Source of the DNA: Xiphydria camelus
Taxonomy: Eukaryota; Arthropoda; Insecta; Hymenoptera; Xiphydriidae
Direction: 5' to 3'
NCBI GenBank assembly: GCA_963678675.1
Contig: OY783199.1
Coordinates: forward strand, 17,194,348 to 17,258,347
Length of the DNA stretch: 64,000 nt
The stretch's first letter is position 1; each line of letters starts with the position of its first letter. Below the pieces are notes generated by a model, which saw nothing but the letters and a program-made list of their open reading frames with translations, did no database searches and had not been told where the DNA came from. Shown in pieces: positions 23,814-35,400 of this stretch. Position numbers and translations under genes: made by a program.

Positions 23814-25559
23814 TATTTGGAGCACCAAGAAAGAACGAGTCTGTGTATACAGATTCGAGTTGTTCATATTTGACGGGTGTAATTACATGTCGCGAATAGG
23901 GTATCGGACAGTTCGTCGACCGAGCCGATTCTCTACAGTATAGCGACAAAAGAAGTAAACCGGAGCGTGATTATTTTTATCTCGTTTCGGGTATTGCTGC
24001 CGCGCGGTGGGAATGCTCACCTCTCTCCTCTTTTCCCCCGAGAAGTGCTCACGGCACTTTCGACTCTCTACGCGTAAATCCGCCGGTTTCGAGGGATCGT
24101 CAACGTGACGCAATCTCTGTACGTGCGAGTGAGGGGTCAGGGAGGCCAGGCACCTGAGATATACGTGTGTACATACACGGCAGAGCAGACCTCGTGTTAT
24201 TTGCTCCGAAATTGTACGCTGAATTTGCATAATTTTTTGCTGGAGATAAGAAATATACGGTAAATAAAGTCATATTCTTCCTTTATAATTTTTGTAAAAT
24301 TAAATAATTTAACGTATATGGTCGAATAATTTTGACAGATTAAAAAGGTAAAGTCAAACATTTTATTATAGATCTTTCATTGCCATTTATTGGACGTGGA
24401 AATTTACGGTAAAATTTGTTACAGCATAGAGAGTCGATGGCGAATTTTTTTTTTGGTTGAATACACAGATGATGGTAAATATGTAGTTAAGGTGTTAATA
24501 AATGAATAGAAAGGATGATAGATGGGTAGGTGGTGAATGGAAATTTTATAAAACGAGAAGGATAGGCATCCACCTCTAAATAATTTTACATATAGTAATT
24601 ATTTAAGTACTACTCAACAAATCGACGGGTGCAACGATATAAAGTTTTACGAATAAAATCAGAATGCCTCTCCACGTATCGATATTGACCAAGGATCACC
24701 AATCGTTAGATTTTTCGGATAGACATATTTACAGCTGGAAGGCAAAATGATGTAACCTTCTGAGAAGAATTACTGAGACTGTAATTGTACCGAGAAAGTG
24801 AACCTTATCGACAATGTGACTCGTGTCGTTTTGCTATACAGCCATGGAAATGTACGAAAACACCGTCAATCGCGTACAGTCGAGCGAAATCAAAAGATAT
24901 GGTCTTGAAAATAGCGATTTTAATCCTGCGTGAACAACTCGCATCTCCCAGAACGCACAGTTGACCCCTGTCTTTACGCATTTACCGTTAATACAGGGGA
25001 CTACCAGATAAGGCAGGTTTTCGCGCAGGGCTAACGATGTCAAGTGAGTGACACTTAACAATAAAGTCGACGATCTATTATTGCGCTGCGCCGTTCCAAA
25101 AGTGCCAGATCAATCATTCTCTTGAATAGAAAGTATCGGCCTTCAAGGCTCTTGGGGTTATTCGAGGAGAACCGGGAGCTCGAGGGGCCGCGTATATAAG
25201 GGAGTCGCGACGAACGTGAATGCGTTTACGCAGAATTATATTCGTGGGGGCGCACGGTATATTATTTCTACCAGGAATAGTATGGTGGCGGACGTATGAT
25301 GAACCGTATCTACTAGCTGCTATGACTCGCGTTGTTAGCTATGGCATCATTTCTCTACGGGTTTAAAAAAAAATGTATGCATTTCTCTTCAACATTTACA
25401 TGACTGCATTATATTATTTCTGCAGCCAATATCTCGTTATCACGGCTATCGCCTTTACCATCATTTCCTCGAAACAGGTGCGATCAATATCGCCATTCGA
25501 TTTCACGCGATAAATTACGGAGCGCCCTTCTGCTCAATTTTTGGCGTAACCCTCTAATA
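23814..25559. other. Possible exon-like segment, otherwise empty
   Basis: A minus-strand frame near 24.01-24.16 kb (CLASLTPHSHVQRLRHVDD) is bounded by a weak acceptor and GTGAGC donors. I do not call it a gene. Confidence 0.2.
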
Positions 25560-26085
25560 TTTTTTCGAAAATCAAAATTCCTGAGATCAAATTCTTGACC
25601 ACCCTGTCTTATGTATTTTGTTACACTGATTCCGAAAATAACAAATTTATTTAGAAAATATCAAAGGAACAGCGAGATATCGATGATTTTCTGAGAGAAA
25701 AAAATTTCGCGCACATAAAATCGCTGATATCTCATATTTCCTTTGAGATACAGACCAGATAACTATGCTTATCGTAATCAGCGCGAAAAAAATTCATAAG
25801 ACTGGGTGGCCGAGCGATCGATTCTACAGATTTCCATTTTTGGTAAAATGTGAAGTAAAAGGCCCCTTGACATTTTTTCAATTTTTCGTGAAAATCGAAA
25901 TCCCTGGAATTGAATTCTCGACCATTCTTTTCTCTGTATTTTTTCATGCAGATTCTGAAAATTACGAATTTGTACAGAAAATCCCAAATGGAAATCGAGA
26001 TATCGACTGTTTTTATAGGGAAGATAATCTTCTCGTACATAAAATCATTAATATCTTATATTCTTTTATCAGTGTATACGTGTGA
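25560..26085 (+). repeat. Two-copy repeat, period about 310 bp (family L)
   Basis: Both copies run GAAAATCRAAATYCCTG, TTCTCGACCA-like, CTGATTCYGAAAAT, AGATATCGA, CGYACATAAAATC and ATATCTYATATT in order. Homologous blocks occur at 53.8-54.4 kb. Confidence 0.6.
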
Positions 26086-26622
26086 TTTTATCAGTCGGAC
26101 CCTGTATGTGTAGTCGCAATGGAACGACACGTCTGACGAGAGTCCTAGTGAGAATCGGGGGTCAAAATCAAGACTCTCTCTCTCTCTCTACTCGCACCGT
26201 TGACACACCGAGCCAATATGGGTTCCTCTTATCGGCAGATACTCACTAATGATATGAGGTACAGTCCATCTGAAGAACGAGGAAATATTTAGCGATCGCA
26301 AGTTTCCGTTGCGGTCCTTTCGTCTCGAACGAGTGGTAGTCGTTAAAGTATTTATTTATTTGTTTATTTAAGGTTACTCGAATAATCGAGTCATACTGTA
26401 TATCAGGGGTGCACTACGCGGCCGTAGTTTAAATATGCATTCTTGAAATCCTCTCAAGCAACAAAATTGGTACAAATAAGAGCATTTTGAGCGAAAGTGT
26501 CATCCGAGCCAAATAGTCTTGCTAATTAGCTTGCTTAAGCAATAGATATAATTGATATACGAGTTTTTATCAAACGAATAGAGTGCTCGTTCGGGCGTAT
26601 AACGGAAATTAAGGGGTTGTTC

Positions 26623-26828
26623 CTAGGATAGACTGGTACTATTCCGATCAATTTCAATTGCGATTATCTCGTTATCTACGAACTTTTGGCCGATATTGGT
26701 ATAATCCTTTCTTGTAGATCGAAGTGTGATCTTCAAAAAAGTGTTACACCAATTTTGCCTAAGAGTTAATAGATAACGAGATAACAGCGATTGAAGCTGA
26801 TCGGAATGATAATACTCTTTTCCTAAAC
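26623..26828. mobile_element. Family K-related palindrome, copy 3
   Basis: Centre ATTATCTCGTTATCTACGAA, ATCTTCAAAAAAGTGTTA and GATAACGAGATAACAGCG match family K. The ends (ACTATTCCGATCA / TGATCGGAATGATA) differ from copies 1 and 2. Confidence 0.55.
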
Positions 26829-26852
26829 AAAAATAGGAAATTCGTTACAGTA

Positions 26853-27112
26853 CACTGAGAAAAATAACTTGGTCACTTTAACCAAAATTATGGAGATGAT
26901 GACCAAACTGTTTGGTGAAATATGGATTGTCCATCTGTTTGGTTAAATTGACCAATTTTTTGTTAGAATAACCAAACGTTTCGTTGGAATAACTAAATAT
27001 TTCGTTAGAATAACTAGATATTTAATTCAGTTGACAAATATTTTGGTTAGAATAACTAAACGCGTTTAACTAGATGCGTTTTGTTATTTTAACCTAATTA
27101 TTTTTCTCAGAG
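26853..27112. mobile_element. Family A MITE, fullest copy
   Basis: CACTGAGAAAAATAACTTGG to AACCTAATTATTTTTCTCAG; TA on both sides. Interior is a run of AGAATAACTAAAC/GGTTAGAATAAC near-repeats. Used as reference for the family. Confidence 0.75.
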
Positions 27113-27981
27113 TAGTTCCTCGATTTCGGCCTATCGCTATTTCGCACTTCGCGAAGGACGTAATGATACGTCGATTTGACCGCGCTTTCGGACTGCCTTC
27201 TCCTTTTTTTTTACTCTTCGCCGACATAATTTCACGCGGTTTCATAAACGCCCATACGCCTTGTACGGTCACGTATAAAAATAGATACACGTGCTTAAGT
27301 CTGCAGGCCCATATTGCACGGCATGGGTCTGCTAAATTTGCCGGGAGAAACTGCTCCGACCTAGTACATCAAAGACCGAAAGTATAGGATTCTCGCGGTT
27401 TACGTGTTTTCCGAAATATGGTAGAATTTTTTCGCTTTATTTGGAAGATTGTATTTTCCTTGTACATTTCTGAGAATCTTTCATTTTAATTGTCCCGTTG
27501 AAGTGGCTGCAAAACACTGTTATTTCGTACATAATGTCAGTCATGGCATTTAAAAAGGTGTACACACTTCAGTTATCAAAAAATATGTAATTGTATTATT
27601 ATATTGCAGTAAAATTGATAAACTTGATCAGGTTAAAATAACGAGGAAGCGGTAGCAGATAGTGTGTACCATCCGTCACAAATATTTCCATCTTCACAAT
27701 TGAACATGAAAAAAAAAACGACTCAAAGCGTCATTCTGACTGATAAATAAGCTCCTAAATTAATCGAAGTCGATGCTTATTCATAATTTTCGATCATGAA
27801 TACATTTTTCATAGTAAGTAAATAATTTGCAATAAATGTAAATTATTCGTATTTAAATATGCAACTTTTAAAATCGAGTTACAATCATCTACCGTGGCAG
27901 TGAATTATTAACATCGCGTACCGTCCTTAAAATACATAGGTATCTTTCATTGATTTTTTCGTCGGACTAATACAGGACTAA

Positions 27982-28107
27982 GGGCCGGTTTTACCAACAC
28001 GGTATAAACGCGGTATAGCGCTATACTGAGAATAACCAGCAATAAGCCTTATGGGTATTCTCAGTATAGCGCTATACCGCGTTTATACCTGTTCGTAAAA
28101 CCGGCCC
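27982..28107. mobile_element. Near-perfect palindromic MITE with TAA duplication
   Basis: GGGCCGGTTTTACCAACACG and a right arm ending CCGGCCC surround a short loop; inner arms GGTATAGCGCTATACTGAGA match exactly. TAA flanks both ends, consistent with PIF/Harbinger target duplication (TWA). Confidence 0.75.
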
Positions 28108-29480
28108 TAAGAATGCGAAAATACAGTATACGTCCAAGAAAGAAATCAGTGAAAGAACGAAAAACAGCGACTGCATTCTCAGTGAAAACTCTCCCCCTTT
28201 CAGCCCAATTCCACCCCCGAGCCCGGAAATGAGAGCGCCTATATCGAGTCGACAAACGGCAACGAGAGACTGATCAACCTTGCGCGGGGGTCGTCCGGAC
28301 CCCACTCCTCCGATGAGAATGATTCCGAGTGACGTCAGACTCGCGGTTATCGCTTCTCCGCCGGTTGACTGATTACGAGCCGAAGAGAAGTCGCGACGAA
28401 GGCTCTCGGAGGAAAATTTTTCGACGCACTGTACGGTTGCCAAGTCCGCCTGACTCCTAGCAAGATTAAGGTAATGTCTGCCTGATATGATACAATATTT
28501 ATGTAGCCTTTCAGTACTCTATGGTGCTTCTATTGGATTGCTACAGAAAACCATCCATTCTTCCACGGGAGCGGCTCGTTGCGCGCACGGTTCTCAGGTA
28601 CGTCACGTGGAGCCTCTTATCACGCGAGAGCGAAGGTGCGATTGGGCGCGTCGCTGATTAAAGGCAGCGCGTTATTTATGCCCCCCTTTGGCACAGGTCT
28701 ATATTTTCCTCCGATCGCGACGAGATACGTTCAGCCTGGTGACAAACGTTTCGCGCGAAAAAAGTTTATCGGTGGTTCTCGTTTCCGGTGTTTTTCCTTA
28801 ATCGAATCGCGCGTATGGAGATTGCATTACGATGTGGAAATAATTTTTTTGATGCTGAAATTTTTGGTGACGGTGATGCGAGGCCAGACTTTCTATCGGA
28901 GCTTTTGATCGCTCCGAAATTTGGTGTTAGAATGATTGTTAAAGCAAGTGATGGACTGTTTTTTGAGTGTTCCTTCGTTAGGATGCTACTTTGCCTTGGT
29001 GTACGTATAGATATATCGTATTTTTTGTAGTGGTCCTTTTTTTAACAAGTTATCGTTTTCCCATGACGGGCAGTCAGCTGTGAACTTTCTCTAGCAATTA
29101 TCTCGATTCCCCCTGTAGGCTGACTTTATTGCAGGTCTCGCGGAAGGGGCGGGATTAAATAACGCGATACATATGTATAAGGCGCGAGTGATACAGGCAG
29201 ATTAACCGAAGGAGACTTCCTCGCGGAGACTCCCCATACGATTAAAAAAAATCTAAGCCTAAAAAAGCGAACAAAGATGACCATCAGGTACTTTCTCAGG
29301 TGAAATTGAAAAGTCTTATCTATCGGAACAAATTTACGAATACAACATTATCGGGTGCTCGTGACTTTATTGGCTTTTTTAAACGCAAACAGAGACTATC
29401 GGTTTTCAAGGCGATAAGCCGATATCGAAAGCGTTAAATTATAGCGTCGAATTTTAGCGATTATTGAGAGGGCTACTCAC

Positions 29481-29555
29481 CGCCAGGTAATACCGAGACC
29501 CTGGTTTCCTCGAGGGAAACCACGGCGATCACCAAATGAAGGTGACGCGGGCGTG
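29481..29555 (-). CDS. Candidate internal exon, probably second exon of the 31.2 kb gene
   Basis: 75-nt exon with acceptor CTTCCTTTCAG and donor GTGAGT, symmetric phase 1. In that phase it reads RPRHLHLVIAVVSLEETRVS and VLPG with no stop. A second frame is also open (SPSFGDRRGFPRGNQGLG), so protein sequence is less certain than exon borders. The downstream exon was not found with confidence. Confidence 0.45.
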
Positions 29556-29670
29556 CTGAAAGGAAGAGAAACGGTATTCGATTAGAATTCTGACGGTATT
29601 AGACGAATTGCGATCAAGGTGTTCCTTAAGGATTTTTTTAAGGCACTGTTGAATCCTGATTATATTATTA

Positions 29671-29878
29671 GGTTGTAACATAAATTTGGAATAATTCTTG
29701 TGTTTTCAGGTGTGCAAAGCAAATTCAGTGACGTGTTATACCTCATTTGAAAGCTCGTTTTCTTGCGGTTATTTTAAGGTATAAACTGTTTTGCTGTGGT
29801 TCGTGGTTAAAAAGTTACGCCGTTTAGAACAATGTCGACTCAACGTCAAAAACGTTATTCCAAATTTATGTTACAACC
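29671..29878 (+). mobile_element. Deletion-derived mariner, keeps 5' leader and apparent start
   Basis: Inverted ends GGTTGTAACATAAATTTGGA and its complement; TA precedes the left end, the right flank reads AATA. Internally a leader leads to ATG TCG ACT CAA CGT CAA AAA CG, then falls straight into the right terminal repeat. This is what a large internal deletion of a mariner leaves. Confidence 0.65.
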
Positions 29879-31172
29879 AATACATGGGGAATATCGATCT
29901 TTGCATTGAGGGAATAGAGCTATTATCTGCTGCTTCGAGATATTTTATTTGCTACACTCGAACAGACTCGATTGGTCATCTAATTCTTTTTAATACCTCT
30001 TCCTTCTAATCATAAAATACACACACTCTATATTATCGTAGGATCTAAAAATTTACCAGTGAAATGCTTTTTTATGGGAGATACTAGATTAGTTTAGAGA
30101 TTTCAGGATTAGTTGCATAGAGTCTGTACTAATTACTGAAAAATAATAGAGAATAGACGAATATCCAGCAGATAAATTGTACAACACGGAACAACTTGAT
30201 GGAAGGACTCTATAATTTAAAATTATCGGATGCCAGGAGCAGATCTGTAGCGATATGACTAAATGGAACATCGATAGAAATAAAGATCCGAGTCGCAGCA
30301 TCTCGAACAGACGTTGACACAGTCTCGATAGGTGTTACCATGGTACTGACGTAATTGCTTTTCAAAGCAACGTTACATAATCAAACGCGGAGCGTTCTCG
30401 ATCGTACACCGTTAATAATAGAACCAATAAATAATTTATTCCTCTCTTTCTTCGAGTGGAACTGAATTTGCCATCGTACTCATCGATACTGTACGAAAAG
30501 ACATTTGAAGAGAACATGGTAAATGTCGCTACGCAGGAAGCAAAGGAGTTCGACCTTCGCATCGAAATCCATGAACACTTTTGTCTCTGCCTCGATCTCT
30601 TTCTTGTAAAGTGTATTGTTTGACAAGTTTCATTGACAAAACCAGTAAGAATTCCAAAGTTCAAGGATAGTGCGTGACTGTGCGATGCAATGCGAGTGAG
30701 ATTTGTGAAAAACTTTCCATTCGCAGGTACCATTGATCTCAGGACCGGTAAAATGATTTTGAACGGAAGAAAGTGTGAATAACGTAAGTGGCGAATAATC
30801 AGTGATCAGATCAGCTGTTGATTGCACGATTCGAGCCGCGTGGTATTGGAGGGGATCGACAGGGGGGGCCTATCTGTCAGTGAAATGCCAGAAATGCCGA
30901 AGCGTAACGTGACTGCGGAAGACCGAGACCGTCCCTGCGAGTGTGCTTCCTTCTCATATCGATTGGCTTCCCGCAGCGACCCTACGCCGCGTGTTAGGCC
31001 CACAAGTGACAAAATTAGGTTAAACGAAGACTCATTTCGGTCCGCGAAACCGATAGTCGCGGCATTGATTTTAGCCGAGCAATTGCGATCTTTCGCAATC
31101 GCGGACGCACGTCGAGACCGGGCGAGATCGTGATCGCGAACGAGAGGACTCGGTTGCTCTTCGTCCACTCAC

Positions 31173-31269
31173 CGAGAATCTGGCCCTGCTGCACATCGTC
31201 GCCCGAAATAAATATTTGTTGATACTCGCGCTCGGCGCTCATGCACTTCGCGGAACTGCCATTTTTCAT
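31173..31269 (-). CDS. Candidate first coding exon of an unrecognised minus-strand gene
   Basis: ATG gives MKNGSSAKCMSAEREYQQIF and then SGDDVQQGQIL, ending in an excellent donor GTGAGT, phase 1. An in-frame second Met (MSAERE) is an alternative start. The leader upstream is CpG-rich and carries an arthropod-type initiator and a TATA-like box (separate entry). Joining to the next exon leftwards, 29481-29555, keeps the frame. I do not recognise the product. Confidence 0.5.
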
Positions 31270-31350
31270 TCACTCCGAACCACTCACTTCGCGGCACTTT
31301 CTTTCCGATGCGAACCCGACGCCGACACTGCTAACGATTGGGAAGTCGAG

Positions 31351-31381
31351 AACTGAGGGGGTGCCGGACTCGATTTAAAAC
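31351..31381 (-). promoter_or_regulatory. Candidate core promoter (TATA-like plus TCAGTT initiator)
   Basis: On the minus strand TTTTAAAT lies about 27 bases upstream of TCAGTT, the arthropod initiator consensus, in CpG-rich DNA, about 85 bases before the candidate ATG at 31269. The spacing fits a real promoter. The + strand BTB gene starts within 1 kb on the other side, so the two may be divergent. Confidence 0.4.
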
Positions 31382-32156
31382 AAGGCGTTTAACACAGGAT
31401 AAAATTAAATATTAAAAGCTCCGATACATGATCGCCGTGCGCTGCGAACACGGCGAGCAGACGAGCACACACTGCGCATGGCTACCAACTGTACCGTCGA
31501 AACGTCTCCGATACGAGACACTGGAGATGTTTTTGTAACAGCAAACAAAATTTTTGACGAATTTCTTGGAGAAAGTCACGCGTTGTCGATTAGTATTTAT
31601 TAAATATAAATAACGCGTAATTTGGAATGATCGTTTGATGCTATTTATTCAGTTGATCCACATTCCATGTGTCGATTATCGCGCGACGAATGTAAACTGT
31701 GATAAATTTGAAAATATATATATAGATTGACGTAAAATAGAATGATATTCGTTGCTCAATCTTCCAAAATGTATGATTTACCGTAAGAGAGAAATATTGC
31801 TTCTTAAAATTATTACGAGATTTCTTCCATATAGCGACTTTTTAGTTTTTCGGATATTTGGCAGTAATGCGCACGTGCCGGATACACAGGTGACGGCAGT
31901 CGCGGCGCGAAACGGCCGTTGTCGTCTGCTGCGTGTCGAATCGCGAAAAAATTTGTCTCCCGAAGGAATTCCTCACCCGCGGCTTTCCGCCGTCGCGACT
32001 TTCGCGTCGTCACGAATCGTCGCGGGGCGAATACGGCGCGGTATTTTCATGGCGACAGTCGCGTCGATCTGTCGCGGGTCTAGAGAATTTTTACGCCGCG
32101 AAGCTGGCAATCTGGATATCGATTGTCATTATTTATATCGTACGTTTCCTCTTCAG

Positions 32157-32279
32157 TCATCGATTCACTTTTTACATTTTACATTTTTACAGTAATGAGA
32201 GAAATAAGTTTAGTTAGCTGTACGGTACTTTAAGTTCCCCATGTGTGATCATAGGTGTTAAGGAAGTTGAGAGAAGAGA
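32157..32279 (+). other. Probable 5' untranslated part of BTB-ZF exon 1
   Basis: Two candidate acceptors, TTCCTCTTCAG and CATTTTTACAG, precede the start codon by 123 and 87 bases. Using either implies an unseen upstream leader exon. There is no in-frame ATG between them and the chosen start. Confidence 0.4.
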
Positions 32280-32468
32280 ATGACGGATAGCCAGCAGCAG
32301 TTCTGCTTGCGGTGGAACAACTTTCAGGCGAACATCACCAGCCAGTTCGAGACACTTCGCGATGACGAGGATTTCGTCGACGTTACCTTCGCCTGTGACG
32401 GCAGGCGTCTCCAGGCGCATAAGGTCGTCCTGTCCGCCTGCAGTCCTTACTTCAAGGAGTTGTTCAAG
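32280..32468 (+). CDS. BTB-ZF gene, coding exon 1 (first half of BTB)
   Basis: 63 codons from ATG to AAG, followed by donor GTTAGA, phase 0. It encodes the N-terminal half of the BTB fold, up to [11 protein letters not shown]. Two AG acceptors lie upstream in good pyrimidine context (after 32156 and after 32192), so this exon probably begins with untranslated sequence joined to an unseen upstream leader exon. Confidence 0.93.
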
Positions 32469-35400
32469 GTTAGAAAACCGTCCCCTTTCCGACCCTCATC
32501 TTTTCTCAATCTCTTTCCCCCTGCCCTCTCGCCTGACCGTTCTGCCATTTACGTGCACGTAATGTGCATCGTCCTCTGACCTCACGACGAACGATTTAAA
32601 AATTACACGATATCCGAATCGATCGCCTACTTTTCTCGACCCTTCCCTCGTTTTTCAGCATTGATATCGCTTCGTCTCGCGGGAATAGAGACGCGACAGG
32701 GCGCATTTTCCAATTTCTCTTCATTTTGAACTTGCACACCATGCAGCTCGCGATGATTCTAAAATTTTTTGGGTGTTGCCTCGACGATCATCATCGAGAT
32801 CACTTTTTTTCGAATGCACGACACTTACGACATTATAATTTTATCTATGACAGGGCAAAATTATAAATGTGTTGCTCCGTATGTATCGTATCGCTTCATA
32901 GGAAAGTACATGTTACGTTTCTCAAAAAATATGTTACAATCGTTGGTCGAGTATGGATAATCTCGAGCCTCGATTGATTAAAAGAGCAAAGACCACTAAG
33001 TACGTTGATAAAATAGTTAGTTTTTTTTTCCTCGGTGTCAAATTTGTTTTTGCTCGGCGGAAAGAAGTCTCGATAAAAGTTCCGCCTTGTGTTTGGCGGA
33101 GCAGAGCTTTCAATTCTTGTCCCTTGACTCTCTTTCGGTCGATATTGAGATTGGATGTATGTTTTGTGGTGTATCGATGCGATGCTGTACGTTATTTACA
33201 CGTCACATTTTTATACGTAGATATACAATGATAACAATGTTATAAGTCATTTAAATGTTTCATTTAACAAAGTATAATCCGTGTACCTTAATCGCCATGA
33301 CGGCGATTAGCTCCGAATAAAAACAATTAATGCGTTATTCGAATTTTCATTACTCTTACTCCTACCATTTATTCTGTAATTAAATTTCTGCTATTTCGAT
33401 ATTGATTTTTTCAAACAAGTACTAGTATGTGGGTCGCCATAACCATGGAGTTATGTAACCGTCGTTCAATGTCAAGCCATTACGTACACATCGAGATTCA
33501 TTTTACGGATGAATAGAATGTATTTTCCAATGAACGTTCTGGTACATTGAAAAACATGGACGCCATGACAAAATTAATTAGATGCAAGACGCACGCGTAT
33601 TTACGTAACATTTATGCGGATATAGGTACTAAGATTTTATTGCACGCGATAAAAAAAACGCTCCTACTGGTCCTGTAATTGCTTCATCTGTGATCTAACG
33701 CCTGTTGTTTACTTTTAAATGAAAATATGTTCAATGATATAAATCACTGAAGCAATCATTGTAGCAAAAGATGCTATTGAGATTGGACTTTGATAATAAA
33801 CACGTACGTTAGAAAATTGATGGACATTTGAATAATTACGATGTAATTTCCTCATAAGTTGCAACACAATGAAACTGATCATTTGCCTACAGAATAATAA
33901 TAATGTATTGGTATTCCTCTCTCTAAGTATCATTCTTATTCTTCCACCACATCGTCCAACTTTCACGTGGAACATCTTTGTTGCAGACAAATCCTTGCAA
34001 ACACCCGATAATCTTCATGCGGGATGTCGAGTTTGAACATCTGCGGTCGCTGCTGGAATTTATGTACGCGGGAGAGGTAAACATATCTCAAGCCGAGCTG
34101 CCTACCTTCCTGCGTACTGCCGAATCTCTTCAGATCCGTGGCCTCACCGATTCTCAAAGCAATCAACACAACAACGAAAAGGTTTCTAGATCTTTTTTAC
34201 GAGTATATACATGTCTTTTTAATTGGATAAGGGCGCAGAATAAGCAGTACCAATTGCAATGTTTTCTCTAAGTACAAAAATATACCCTATTTCCCCCTAA
34301 AATAAAGTTTAAGGATGCTGTGAGGCCTGTACACTGTTAAACATTTTTAACAGAAATGTGTATGAAGCAGCAATTAACACACATACACGAGTGTATTAAT
34401 ATTCACACGTAGAAGTGTGTGAAATTTCAAATACAATTTTAAAAATTCAAATAGGTCATTTAATTTAAAAACCGAGTGTTCTTAATCAAATGTCTTGAAA
34501 ATTGAAATACGTTATGAATTTACTTCTGCCCAACAAATTTAGCGACTCGCACATGAATTTTCAAAAGATCTGTTATTAAATTTCATAATTGTAATGGTAA
34601 ATCTTGAATACGGTGCTTGAAACTTCAAAAGCATGTTCTTAAATTTAATACGTTTAATTGAAAATTCAATTTCACACTACAAATTTCATATATACATTTG
34701 GAAATGAATATATTTCAATTCAAAATTCAAATATTTGTTCGAGTTATACAACACAGATATTAATTTTCAAGCAATTTCATATTATGAGTCTCAGTTTCGA
34801 CACTGTAGTTCTCCAATTTCATACAACTTTGTACTTCAAATTTCAAAACATTTTTAACCGTCTATACAGTTTATTGCACATCAAAAATCTTCTGCATCAA
34901 ACGCAAGTCGCGAATCGCATCTCTTTCGATATTCGCAGCACTTGAAGACAAACAACATCCATGCATCGAACGGCCGTGGCCTGATCTCCCCGATCTTGGA
35001 TGACGAGCGCAGTAAGACTCCGCCACCGTCAAGTCCTCCTCCACTGAAAAGGCTGTGCAAAGGAAGTGATTCACCTCAAAACTCTAGTCCAGTACCCGCT
35101 GTGCCGCCTTGCGCTACCAGTACTCCACGCTCTCGCCCACTTATTGAGCCTCAGGTTCAACTTGACTGTTACAAAGATCTCGATATCGTTGAGGTACGCA
35201 CGCCTTCTAGTCTCGCTGTACGCGGCGTAATTCCACCGAAGGTGAATCGGATGCGGTGACTTCACGGTAATGATTCTCATTTACAGCCAAAAATAGAGTT
35301 ACCTGAATATGGCAGTGACGACGATTGTCCTTCTAAACAAGAAGTCAATCCGCTGCCAGGTGGTTTCCTCAGTTTGGACGGTGGCATGGAGGTCTTGCCA

